Shown here: piece by piece, positions 22,945-33,300 of the stretch
Layout: each line of letters starts with the position of its first letter
How positions within the stretch are numbered: the first letter of the stretch is position 1
Assembly: GCA_009602725.1 (NCBI GenBank)
Contig: WELB01000059.1
Coordinates: 31,364-87,964 of the forward strand
DNA: 56,601 bases
Source: Spirogloea muscicola
Taxonomy: Eukaryota; Streptophyta; Zygnematophyceae; Spirogloeales; Spirogloeaceae
Direction: 5' to 3'
Notes under the pieces: model-generated
Seen by the model: the letters and a program-made list of their open reading frames with translations, nothing else
Databases searched by the model: none
What the model was told of the DNA's origin: nothing
Position numbers and translations under genes: made by a program

Positions 22945-23579
22945 TTAGGGTTTAGGGTTTAGGGTTTAGGGTTTTTAGGGTTTTAGGGTTTAGGGTTTTA
23001 GGGTTTAGGGTTTAGGGTTTAGGGTTTAGGGTTTAGGGTTTAGGGTTTAGGGTTTAGGGTTTAGGGTTTAGGGTTTAGGGTTTAGGGTTTAGGGTTTAGG
23101 GTTTAGGGTTTAGGGTTTAGGGTTTAGGGTTTAGGGTTTAGGGTTTAGGGTTTAGGGTTTAGGGTTTAGGGTTTAGGGTTTAGGGTTTAGGGTTTAGGGT
23201 TTAGGGTTTAGGGTTTAGGGTTTAGGGTTTAGGGTTTAGGGTTTAGGGTTTAGGGTTTAGGGTTTAGGGTTTAGGGTTTAGGGTTTAGGGTTTAGGGTTT
23301 AGGGTTTAGGGTTTAGGGTTTAGGGTTTAGGGTTTAGGGTTTAGGGTTTAGGGTTTAGGGTTTAGGGTTTAGGGTTTAGGGTTTAGGGTTTAGGGTTTAG
23401 GGTTTAGGGTTTAGGGTTTAGGGTTTAGGGTTTAGGGTTTAGGGTTTAGGGTTTAGGGTTTAGGGTTTAGGGTTTAGGGTTTAGGGTTTAGGGTTTAGGG
23501 TTTAGGGTTTAGGGTTTAGGGTTTAGGGTTTAGGGTTTAGGGTTTAGGGTTTAGGGTTTAGGGTTTAGGGTTTAGGGTT
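22945..23579 (+). repeat. Telomere array (TTTAGGG)n, about 90 units
   Basis: Near-perfect TTTAGGG repeats fill 635 bases and run into an N gap. The first few units are variants: a 9-base TTTTTAGGG unit and two TTTTAGGG units lie between 22,960 and 23,000, then the array is regular. Degenerate units at the inner edge and pure units outward are usual for a real telomere. The G-rich strand reads rightward, so the chromosome end would be on the right. Confidence 0.97.
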
Positions 23580-23996
23580 NNNNNNNNNNNNNNNNNNNNN
23601 NNNNNNNNNNNNNNNNNNNNNNNNNNNNNNNNNNNNNNNNNNNNNNNNNNNNNNNNNNNNNNNNNNNNNNNNNNNNNNNNNNNNNNNNNNNNNNNNNNNN
23701 NNNNNNNNNNNNNNNNNNNNNNNNNNNNNNNNNNNNNNNNNNNNNNNNNNNNNNNNNNNNNNNNNNNNNNNNNNNNNNNNNNNNNNNNNNNNNNNNNNNN
23801 NNNNNNNNNNNNNNNNNNNNNNNNNNNNNNNNNNNNNNNNNNNNNNNNNNNNNNNNNNNNNNNNNNNNNNNNNNNNNNNNNNNNNNNNNNNNNNNNNNNN
23901 NNNNNNNNNNNNNNNNNNNNNNNNNNNNNNNNNNNNNNNNNNNNNNNNNNNNNNNNNNNNNNNNNNNNNNNNNNNNNNNNNNNNNNNNNNNNNNNN
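23580..23996. other. Assembly gap, 417 N
   Basis: A run of N directly follows the telomere array. The sequence beyond it is not telomeric. Open frames reported across it are meaningless. Confidence 1.
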
Positions 23997-24935
23997 CACG
24001 CCTTGGGCTCACGCCCTGCAGGCCGGCCGGGTGGGTCAGCTCTCCCTCAGGCCGGCGCCCCGCGGGCCGACCGGATTGACCAGCTCTCCCGGCCTCATGG
24101 CTGCATGGCCTCGGTCCTGTGTCCGCATGGCCTGTCCCTTGGCCCCGTGAGCCAGGCTATTGGCCTGACGCGCCACCTTCTTTGGCGCTAGTCCTTTGGA
24201 CTCGTGCTGTGCAGCGCACCACTCCCTTGGACTCGCGCGCCGGCCTCTTGGCGCTAGTCCCTTGGACTCGTGCTACAGGCCTCTGGCCCTGTGTGCCAGC
24301 CTGTTGTATTTGTCGTGTCCCCTTGTCAGGCCCGCCCCCTCCGAGGGAGGGCCCTGCGGGCGACCCTCGTCACATCCTCAGGGGAGGGTGGCAGGAGAAC
24401 TGCTATAAGTAGTGTAACGAAGTTGCACAAGATGGAACATCTATATCATGGGAATGATAGCTGGAGGGGGTACTGAGGAGGCGAAGGACGGGCGCGCGAT
24501 ATTAGAGAAAGCGCATCTCTGAATAATGGCGCGCGACGCTGATGAAGGAGCAATATGGAATTCAGGAGCGCGACGGCGGCAAAGCCGGAATCTAGTGTTA
24601 GAACTCTACTAGTATTAGTATTAGCATTCCGCGCGGGTCTCCGCAATCGGCGGCGACTCCAGCGGCGGAGGCGGCGGCCACGGGTGGATCTTCTGTGCGG
24701 GCTTAGCAAGTGGCCGGGCGCCTAATAATCCCATGAGGCCGGGGGCAGGGGCCCCGAGAACCTCGATGGTTACTGTAGGAGGAGGGGCGGCCAGTTGCAG
24801 GCCTTCTCTCCCCCCCCAGACGCTTACACTTGGCATTGTTTACATTTCAACAGCTGGTTTGTTTTGACCCATTGCATACGTTTGGCTCCGACTCCTTTGC
24901 TTCGCGACACCAACGCCTCGCCCTTGGGCTTGACG
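23997..24935. other. GC-rich sequence after the gap, short internal repeats
   Basis: A CCCTTGGACTCGTGCT-like phrase recurs near 24,190, 24,225 and 24,260, each near a TGGCGC or CTCTGGCC phrase, so this is a weak local repeat. No gene is seen. Confidence 0.4.
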
Positions 24936-24939
24936 ATCC

Positions 24940-25505
24940 TCATTCTTTACAGCGGTACACCTGGGCGAGCGACCCAGCCGCAGGGAAGTCCACCGGCTCC
25001 CCATGGAAGCGGCGGGCGACGGCGTGACGGGCAAGCTGGTGGAGCAGTTCGAGCCACCGAGCACCCAACGCCCCGTGTGTGTCGATGGCCAGCGGGAAGA
25101 ACTCGTCAGCTGGCGGATGGTCTGCGTACTTGAGTTCTTTGGCACGAGCGGCGCAGGCGACCGCATACCCAGGCTTGGTTGCACACTGGGCTGGGTGGTA
25201 TCGGTCAAATGCATCGGTAGTCACCACGTCCAGGAGGAGACGTGGCCCGCCGACCTGTGGGGTGGCCACCAGGTCCACACGACGGGCGTGGAGACCGTCG
25301 GCCCTATCCTGGAGCGGCATGATCCCAAAGTGCTCCGCTGCCACAGAGAAGCCAGCCTCCACCAGGATGCCGTGCATTGCATCCCGGAGGCGGTCATGGG
25401 CCGCTGTCCGCTCTCCGCCGTGCGAGCAGCGCAGAACGTGAGCGGCCAGCTCCCCCTGCTCGGCCCCGCGCTCACCACACTCACATTGACGTACGCTGTC
25501 GTGCG
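24940..25505 (-). mobile_element. Best-preserved CCHC plus PD-(D/E)XK-like domain of the retroelement family
   Basis: Read on the minus strand this copy is open across the whole domain. It shows CECGERG..ELAAHVLRC (knuckle, about 25,490-25,430), HDRLRDAMHGILVEAGF, AEHFGIMP, ARRVDLVATP, GPRLLLDVVTTDAFDRYH, then AKELKYADHPP and EFFPLAIDTHGALGARW, ending in RFHGEPVDFPAAGSLAQVYR. E, D and D-V-V-T-T-D sit at the spacing of a restriction-like endonuclease core, and the trailing FFPLAIDTHG is common to the C-termini of such elements. The copy is cut at both sides: no reverse transcriptase upstream and no LTRGY tail downstream. Confidence 0.65.
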
Positions 25506-26360
25506 ATATCCCGTCGACTACTTATTTGTGTCGATTTGACTAAGGACAGCTGACCTGGCTTGACACGTGTGTTCCACGGCTGAGTCACGCGTTTCAGATG
25601 TGACGACAACAACGAAGCAACCGCGAAGCAGCGGTGACGAAGCAACCGCGAAGCAGCGGCGACAACGACAACGTGGCGGCCGGGGGCCCGAGCCCACGCG
25701 CGACGACAACCATCCGATTGTGGAATGGACGGCTGGAGCTCGTCACCCGAGGACGGATTGACCCCTGGGCCCTGTGGTTGGCCCACACAGGGTCGGCCCA
25801 GCAGCTTAGCCAACCAGTGTAGCCACGGCGCACCTGGCCTATCAGGCAGCGCTAGCATCTTCTAGAGTGCCGACCCAAGTCGGCGCCGCCAGCGAATAGA
25901 CCGCCTGGCCCAGCCGGAGCCAGCGGCTGCCGCAGCGCCTGGCCCAAGCCGGAGCGAGCGGCCCGAGCCGAGCAGTCCGCTCGGCAATCTTCACCCTCTT
26001 GCCCACGCCTGCGCACCCGCGCCTGCGCCTGCGCCTGCGCCCAGAGAGCTTAGCGCGTAGAGCATACTGCAGCCGGTACCGCGCCTGCGTCCGCGCCTGT
26101 GCCCAGAAGAGCATAGTGTGCAGAGCATACGGCAGACGGCAGCTAGTGGAGCTTAGCCTGGACCCGCATACGACTGCGAGAAGTCTTTGAAGATTCGCGG
26201 TGAGCAGCCTCGCATACAGAGCTGCCATCGTTTGTCTGTCTGTCTAGACCTGACAGTTGAGGTCATTAAGTCTGCAGTGTCTTGCCCAGTACTGACATCG
26301 TGGTCGAGTACATTGTTGCATCAGTTGCTAGAGTCAGTGCTCTTGCATCTTGCATGCTTG
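25506..26360. other. GC-rich sequence with short tandem repeats
   Basis: GACGAAGCAACCGCGAAGCAG-like units repeat at about 25,612-25,665, and a GCGCCTGC run lies at about 26,010-26,040. No gene is supported. Confidence 0.45.
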
Positions 26361-26373
26361 CATATCTACGCCG

Positions 26374-26480
26374 GGTTACAAAAGCCGCGGTCCTGACATT
26401 GGTTACCAAAGCCGGGTTCGAACACTGGTCACCAAAGCCGAGCTCGAACACTTTGTTACCAAGCCGTGGTTTGAACACTC
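26374..26480 (+). repeat. Four-unit tandem repeat, 26-27 bp
   Basis: Units begin GGTTACAAAAGCCG, GGTTACCAAAGCCG, GGTCACCAAAGCCG and TGTTACCAAGCCG, and each ends in a GAACACT-like phrase (GACATT in the first). Two units contain GTTCGAAC or CTCGAAC, which resembles a tRNA B box, but no tRNA fold surrounds it. Confidence 0.75.
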
Positions 26481-26735
26481 GCATTACGAGTGTCGCTATC
26501 AAAAGTATCAGTCTGACAAAGCAGGGTCACTTGATCTAGTCGAGTCCGTTTGATTCCTCTTTGATAAAGTTACAGGTTTCGATTTGGACCTCTAATTTTT
26601 CCTTGTTGACATTGCCTGAGATGAACGACTGGTGACGCTGGTCTCTTGACGGACTGTCTTCTTGTCAGCCTGGCCAACGCAACCACTTCTTGTCTGGTTT
26701 GTGTATCACATGGCTTGCTTACGTCAGCTTTTGTC
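26481..26735. other. No supported gene
   Basis: A short unassigned stretch between the tandem repeat and the next retroelement copy. Confidence 0.35.
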
Positions 26736-27190
26736 TTTACATCAGTTTATCGACTTCATCTCGCATCGACGCCCTCGCGCACGACAACGCCCTGGAGGCA
26801 TGGCGGCGGCAGGCCGAGGAGCCTGTGGACGGCACTCCGGAATATCTCGTCCGGGAGGGCGAGGGCGTCGTTGAGTGCAGCGCACGGGCCATGGACCTCT
26901 GCAGCGAGACGGCCAAGCGCATGCGATACACTTGCGCCAGCGACCCGGCTGCAGGAAAGTCTACCGGCTCACCATGGAAGCGACGGGCGATTGCGTGGCG
27001 GGCGAGCTGGTTAAGTAGCTCAAGCCACCGAGCGCCCAGTGCCCCATGGATGTCGATTGCCAACGGGAAGAACTCGTCTTCCGGTGGATGGTCGGCGTAC
27101 TTGATCTCTTTTGCCCGAGCGGCGCAGGCGACCGCATACCCGTAGAGAAAGGGGGCCAGCAAAGCCAGCCCAGAAAGAATGGACAATGTC
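26736..27190 (-). mobile_element. Truncated endonuclease-domain copy fused to another element's 3' tail
   Basis: The minus-strand frame starts in a 3' tail (hairpin GGGCTGGC TTTG CTGGCCC, about 27,172-27,150) and passes without a stop into YAVACAARAKEIKYADHPPE, then EFFPLAIDIHGALGARW and SLAQVYRMRLAVSLQRSMARA. The second part is about 90% like the 25-kb copy. The join marks where a 5'-truncated copy sits directly behind an older 3' end. Confidence 0.65.
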
Positions 27191-27268
27191 AAAAGCCAAA
27201 AAAACAAAAAAACAAAAAACACACAGCTAGGCAGCTAGAGAAGAAGACACGACGAAATCACAGGAAGC

Positions 27269-28130
27269 TCAATACCCCCGGGTGAGCAACATCAGGTCGG
27301 AGTAGCTCGACGCAGGAAAAGATGCATCCAGACGCGACCCAGAAGCAGCCGCGATAGCGCGAAGGACTACTCTACCAAAAGCCAGCCCAAAAAAGTACGA
27401 AAAGTGGTTAGGAGGACCTCCCGCAGATGCTCCGTGAGCATGTGAGAAGGCCCGCCGTGGCTGCACACTGGCTATTGTGGAGCACCTTACTGAGAACAGC
27501 CAGCAGCATTCATGACCACCTCCTCTGCATCTTGAAGGAGAGGAAGCTCTTCCAAAGCAGGCGAGGGCTGTGAACAATTGAAGAAAACAAGAAGAAGTCT
27601 CTCTCCCAATGGGGGCAAGGGCTGTGAACGGCCAGCCCCAAATGCATGGACAAGGTCCGAAGGAGGGCAACCAGGGCTGGGGAAGCGCGTGCCTTTGGGT
27701 GTAGGACCTACAGGGCTCGTCTGATCGCCATCGCTGGCGCCAGTGAAGAGTCATCCAGCGCTTGCACGGCTAAGAAGAAATCGCCATGTGGCTGCTGCCC
27801 TGTCTGGCGTCGGCGTCGCGTGCTCTCAAAGCTCTGCTGCTAACTCGGGGTTACCAAGCTGCCCTCCGCTGTTATCTTGTGCATAGCTGTGTGATTTCGG
27901 CGCCTGTCGGCTCTTTGGACCTTGTCCATTCTTCTTGGGCTGGCCTTTCACAGCCACTACCTTAAAATTGGAAGAGCTGTTCTCTTGAAGGGGGTAATGG
28001 CTATGAAAGGCCAGCCTAGAAAGTGAGCTCTTCTGAAGGGGGGCGGGGGCTGTGAAAAGCCAGCCCAGAAAGATTGCAAAAGGTCCGAGGAACCGAAAGG
28101 CGCCAAGAACACACAGCTATGAAAGAGATT
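27269..28130. mobile_element. Retroelement tails, including a tail-to-tail pair
   Basis: On the minus strand, YSDLMLLTRGY-stop lies at 27,269-27,307, with further hairpins near 27,380 and 27,625. On the plus strand, LLLTRGY at about 27,834-27,855 leads into a tail at 27,885-27,985 that faces a minus-strand tail at 27,990-28,130, making a foldback. These belong to the GGGCTGGCCTTTCACAGCC subtype. Confidence 0.6.
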
Positions 28131-28610
28131 ACAGCGAATGGGAGCCTAAATTGGTAAAACAATTAGAGGCGTGGTTCAGCTAATGAAGGCAAGTCTGATG
28201 CTAAGTTGCAGCAGCTCCAGAGGTCATGTTGCTTGAATATGACTCGAGACACAAGTGTTCGATGTAGAAAGAAGCTCATCTGGAGGGGACGATGCCTGTG
28301 AAGGGCCGGCTCGTAAAAGGGCTGCACAATTAGAGGTGAGAGAGCCTGCGATCACTTGTCAAAGTCAGCTTTCTGAGTCGGATCGACATGAATTGTATAC
28401 CAACGCGATGCATGGTAACAGCTATTGTGCAAGTGAATTTGGAGTTGACCACCATGTGACATTAAAGTGCTGGTCCAATCTTGTATGCTGACGTGTGAAG
28501 ACCACGTGGCAAATAGATTGAACGGCAGGTCACAGTAGGGGGCTGACTGATGAAGCAGTCTAAAGTAGTGGGTAAAAGCCGGCTAACAGCAAACGTAAGG
28601 AGATCTTTCA
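28131..28610. other. No supported gene
   Basis: Short frames only; nothing recognised. Confidence 0.35.
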
Positions 28611-29150
28611 AGGGCGCGCTGGCATTGACAGGCCAGCCCAATGAAATGGGTATGATCTGAAGGGGCCGCGAAGCGCGACCCATGAAGCTACACGAGGGGA
28701 GGGTCAAAGAAAGTGGCTCTCTCATTTAGCATCTTCAGGCCCCTTAGTAGCTGCTACACGCTTGTAGGCCCCTCCGCACCTTTGTCTATTCATTCTGAGC
28801 TGGTTTTTCGCAGCCCTTTCCCCCATTGGGAGTGCCACTTCTTTCTCATAGGGGCCGAGGGCTGTGACAGCCAGACCGAAAAGAAGTGGCTCTCCCAAAT
28901 TCACTGCAGTGGCTTTGAGAGGCCAGCCCAGAAGAATTGACAACGTCTGAAAGGGGCCGGATGGCGCAGAAAGCAAAGAAGTGACAAGGTCCGAAGGGGC
29001 CGAAAAGCGCTTGCCCAAAGCATTCCCGGAAGGGATTATCACTTGATAACCTCTAATGAGGACCCCAAGTCAGAAATACTAGCCGCCGGAAAGCAATCCC
29101 CGTGACGAAAGCCGAAGGCTGCAGCTAAAACACGGCCAGCATACAGATGC
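28611..29150. mobile_element. Mixed-orientation retroelement 3' tails
   Basis: A minus-strand tail lies near 28,615-28,660, a plus-strand tail at about 28,755-28,845 and minus-strand tails at about 28,850-29,010. Hairpin arms are GAGCTGG..CAGCCC and GGCTGTGACAGCC. The 28,755-28,950 pair forms another foldback. Confidence 0.5.
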
Positions 29151-30365
29151 AAGGCGTGGGCCATGGAAATGGGCAAAGGAGAGAGTGAGGCAGACAGAGT
29201 GAGGAGGAGGAGGTGGTGGAGAGTGAGGGGGAATAGGAAAGGGGGAATAGGAAGAGGGGGCGGTCAGGAGCACAAAATAAGGCACAAAAAAGCGTGTAGT
29301 TGACTACTAGAGGGCCAGTGCGGCCAAGTACAAAAGCAAGAACACCTACTAATGTAAGCCTCCTCCTGCTATGCTGATCCACTCAGTCGCTACAAGTCAG
29401 CACGTAGAGGTCGCTGACCGATGCCCACTTGTTGCTCTGCAGGCCTTGTGGTTGATGCAAGGGTAGGGACTACGGAAGTTGGCTACCCACTAGTGGACAA
29501 CGTGACCAGCACTGTGTTACAAAATTCAGCCAGGTGATGTCGCAGTAGCGTCTCACCTGTAGGATTACTTGAGCTTAACCTCCTCGCTAAGCAGTCCGGC
29601 AGGTTGTCTTTGAGTGGAGGCTCCTCAGTCATTCCCCCAGCCCAATCTCAGCCCTCCTTGCCGGCTGCTGAGATTGTACGTCCTACTAGCGCAGTACTCA
29701 GGTGGCCATTAACGGGGATGAGTACTGGCGGGTGATGAGTCAGATTCCCTGATGTGCCTGTTGTATGAGTCCTCAGGCTCGAGATGGTCCTCAGCTGGCA
29801 CCTTGCTACCCTTACCCAAGCATCCTCTTTAGCAATCCACCCTCCCTCTGTCCCAAATGGCTGACATCTTACAGTACCCCATCCATTCAACTCTTCTTAT
29901 TCGTGCACATCAGGGCTTTGTGGCACCTAACTTAGAGCGGCCGGCGGTGCATGGGTGAATCACAACAAGGATTGCCGGCAGATTATATCCTGCCCTTCCA
30001 GATCATGATTCAGCCAGAGCTGCCAAATAATGCTGTCCCTTAATGACGAGGAACTTGGGGGTCGGAGGGCGACGAGCATGCACTTGGTGGTACACTTGAA
30101 CGTGCCTTATTGGCACTGACTACTAAGTAGGCCCTCAAGAACCTTGAGCAGCCAGCCAAGCCAGCCAGACTGGGGCTTGCCAGCAATGTGGGGTTGTAGC
30201 GCAAGGGTCGCCCCTCCAGACTGCCTGCTGCACACTGTCCCTTGCCTGCGCCCCCCTGGGAGGCCAAGCCACACGGGCCCACACAGGGGCACACACACTG
30301 GACCTTCCTAATCTGCAGCCAGCCAGCTGCAGACATGCCTTCCTGGGCTCGCCATTGACTCGTAT
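29151..30365. other. Intergenic, no supported gene
   Basis: I see no gene in this stretch. The right end is the 3' flank of the minus-strand DUF3754 gene. Confidence 0.4.
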
Positions 30366-30369
30366 CTGC

Positions 30370-33300
30370 TTAGTGTGCCCAAGGCGATTTTCGGGGCAGC
30401 AATGCTGCCCATCGCTGCTCTAAATTAGCACGCGCCTCTGCCAGCGGCACGGCCACCACACCCTGCTCCTCTGCCGCAGCCCCTGTTGATGCCACGTCTG
30501 AAAGGGAGCCTAGTACCTGCCGTGCCGCTGCTGGTGCTGCAGCAGGTGACTCACTCCGTTCCTTGGCCTCAGGCTGCTGGTCCCCTGCATATGCTGTCTC
30601 TTTGAGAGCAATTTCAGTGACACTTTTGCCCTCATCAATGGCCCAGCGGTCACGCGTGCGTAGTCCACGACCTTTGCTGTTGCCTGCCAGGCCTGGCATG
30701 CCACCCGCCACCACTTTACCCTGTCCCTCTGCCATCTCAATTCGTCCCGCCACTGCCGTTCCTGATTGCTGGGATGCCGCTGCAGCTGCGGCTGCTGCAG
30801 CCGCAGCCTTGCCCTCCGCCTTGGCCTGGGTCGCAGCTACTGCACCTGCAATACCCCGAGCTCCATCCTCGCCACCCAGCACAGCCCTGCTCACCGCCTG
30901 GGCTGTTGCTGGAGGCAAGGTACGGCCTCCTTCTCCACTACCTGCGGCTCCCTTGTCGGCACTCCTGTCCAACCCATTAGCAGAAACACTCAACAACGAC
31001 GCCCCCTCCACCTCTTTCACGGGTGGCAGCTTCAGAATCGGCTCCCCTTCTCGCCCAGCGTAAGTCACAGCAGCACGAGATGCTGCCTCGGCTATAGCTG
31101 CTGCTGCTGCCGCACGCTCCTTTGCCAGCAATTTCGCGCTTGGTGGCGCTCGAGCAGCTTCTGCCACGGCACGAGCTGCAGCAGCGGCAGCTTCCACTGC
31201 TGCTGCTGACAGCGCCGGGGACGAGGCATCAATCTTATGCCAAACCTGCTCTACCCCGCCTCCTGCTTTGTCCAGGGGCGGCTGGGCATTCCGAGGGCTG
31301 CCATTGGAGCCCGAGACAGGGGCTGCGGCAGGCTTGAAGTCAGGCGACAGAGGCAGCTCCAGCTGCTCCAGCGGCTCACTGGTGCTGGGGAGCGATATGA
31401 GCAAAGGACTGCTGGAAGGACCAGGAACTGGCGGTGCAGCACCTTCTGGGGCTCCCTCAAGCTCTGCAATGGCCAACAGCCTTCTCTCCTGGGACAGCCG
31501 GTCGCCCTCGCACTCGTCTGCTGAGCTACTCCCGGAGTCAGAATCAGAGTCCAGCTTGGCTGCCAACTCCTCAGACACCGTCCTTATCCAAAAGGGTTCC
31601 AGGCTGACATTGGCAGCAAATGCTCCTTTGGACCACTGAGCCCCTGCCAGGTCTTCCTCCACATCTTCTTGCTTCTCCACCACAGCTCCAGCACTGGAGC
31701 TGATTGAGAAAGTCTGTGCAGGTTGGATGCTGTCCTCGCTGGCGTCCCCACTCTGGGGATCAAGCTGTAGAGTGCTTGGCACTTCCAAGTCCTCCATGTC
31801 CTTGGCTGGTGCAGCTGCGCTCTGCACCATTGCACTTGAGACTTGGGCTGTTGCTGATAGAAGACCACCTTCTGGGGTTCCCAAGTCCTCTAGCACTGCC
31901 AGTCTTCGGTCCTGCCCGAGCCCAGCTGCAGCACCAGAAGGGGCTGCTGCGGCACCGTTTCCTGCTTTACTGAGGCCAGGGGACACATGAGGCATGGGGC
32001 AGGGAGTGATAACCCCCAGTTGCAGTAACGTGCGAACTGCATCGTCTACGGGTACGTCCACCTGCGAAAACACGATCCAACCAAATGCTGGTTCTTCTCA
32101 GGCAGTGCTCTCACAAAGACATTGCCCTGTTTCTAGCCAGTTGAGCCCTTGAAGCAGAAAGTCTACGCCTAGTCTAACAGCAGCCATGAGCTTTGCACCT
32201 ACCACAAATTTTGGTTGAGCATTTGTGATATCTTACTTGGACTTGATACTTGTCAAAGAGAAACCGCTCAGCAGTCTCATCAAGATCTTTCAAAAGCTGT
32301 GCAAAACAGAGTAGGACAACAGGAGTGTCAGCATGTTGAAGTCTTGTGATAGACACCGTGCAGATGCTTGATATATGGAAATTGTCCAAGTAACAGTGGC
32401 AAAAGACTGGCATTTGTGACATGCTTCAGAAGGAGTGTTGCAACCCGGGCTGACCATGGGTCTGCGAGACTGCAACAGGAAAGCGTAACAGAGCACAGCC
32501 TCCTTAAACTGCGCAGTCAGGCAGTCATTGTCAGTGCACACCACCCAGGTGTAAGAACATCTCCGGGCAGGTTAATCACATCCCGGAAGCAGTGAAAGCT
32601 ATGGGTGCATGTGGAACAATGCATCCTGCTTGACAAGCTCGTACTTGCTGTTCCTCTGATGCATCCACGAGATAGTGCACAGCTCCAAAACCGCTCGCAA
32701 CTGACTTCTCATAGAGCGTGCGGCTCACTAGGAGCTGCACAGCCAGAAGAGCAGATGCAGCACAGGTCGAGAATCAGCTGGTCAATGCGGGCCGGACCCA
32801 AGCTACTTATGGGTGTCTCGCAGCAAAAAATGCTACGCAAAACCGATGGGGAGAAGGGGAGCTTCTCCACATTGATTTGACAATGTGGATCAGATCACAT
32901 CTGACGTGCTAGATGTAACCTAGACGCTTGCTGCCTCACAGCAGACCACGTCATGTTGGTTACTGTACCTGGTAGCGATCCCACGTGCGTTTGTAACCAA
33001 GTAAAGAACGTGTAAGGAAAATAAATAGAGCAACGGTGGCAATGACGTCGAGTACAAATGCTGACCTGCACAAGCACCTTTCACAGTGAGATTGATATGT
33101 GCCTATATGTCATTCCAGCTGACCTGCTTGAGCATCTCCTGCACTAAGATATACAAGGGTATACATTGTAGATGACATGCTCCAGCTGCATCACCCTTGA
33201 TGGCCTCCCATGTTAGAAGCTGCGATGCTCATTGCAGGATTGGAAGGCTTGACACTCACGGCGAGCTTAGAAAGTCATCAAATCTGTAGTTGATGATGAA

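Noticed and set aside
23565-24012. Frames of X residues
   Set aside because: They cross the N gap.
26400-26430. tRNA gene suggested by GGTTCGAACACT
   Set aside because: The phrase is part of a 26-bp tandem repeat and no acceptor stem, A box or anticodon arm fits around it.
30563-31990. Plus-strand frames of up to 166 codons
   Set aside because: They are antisense to the alanine-rich last exon of the DUF3754 gene, whose bias keeps other frames open.
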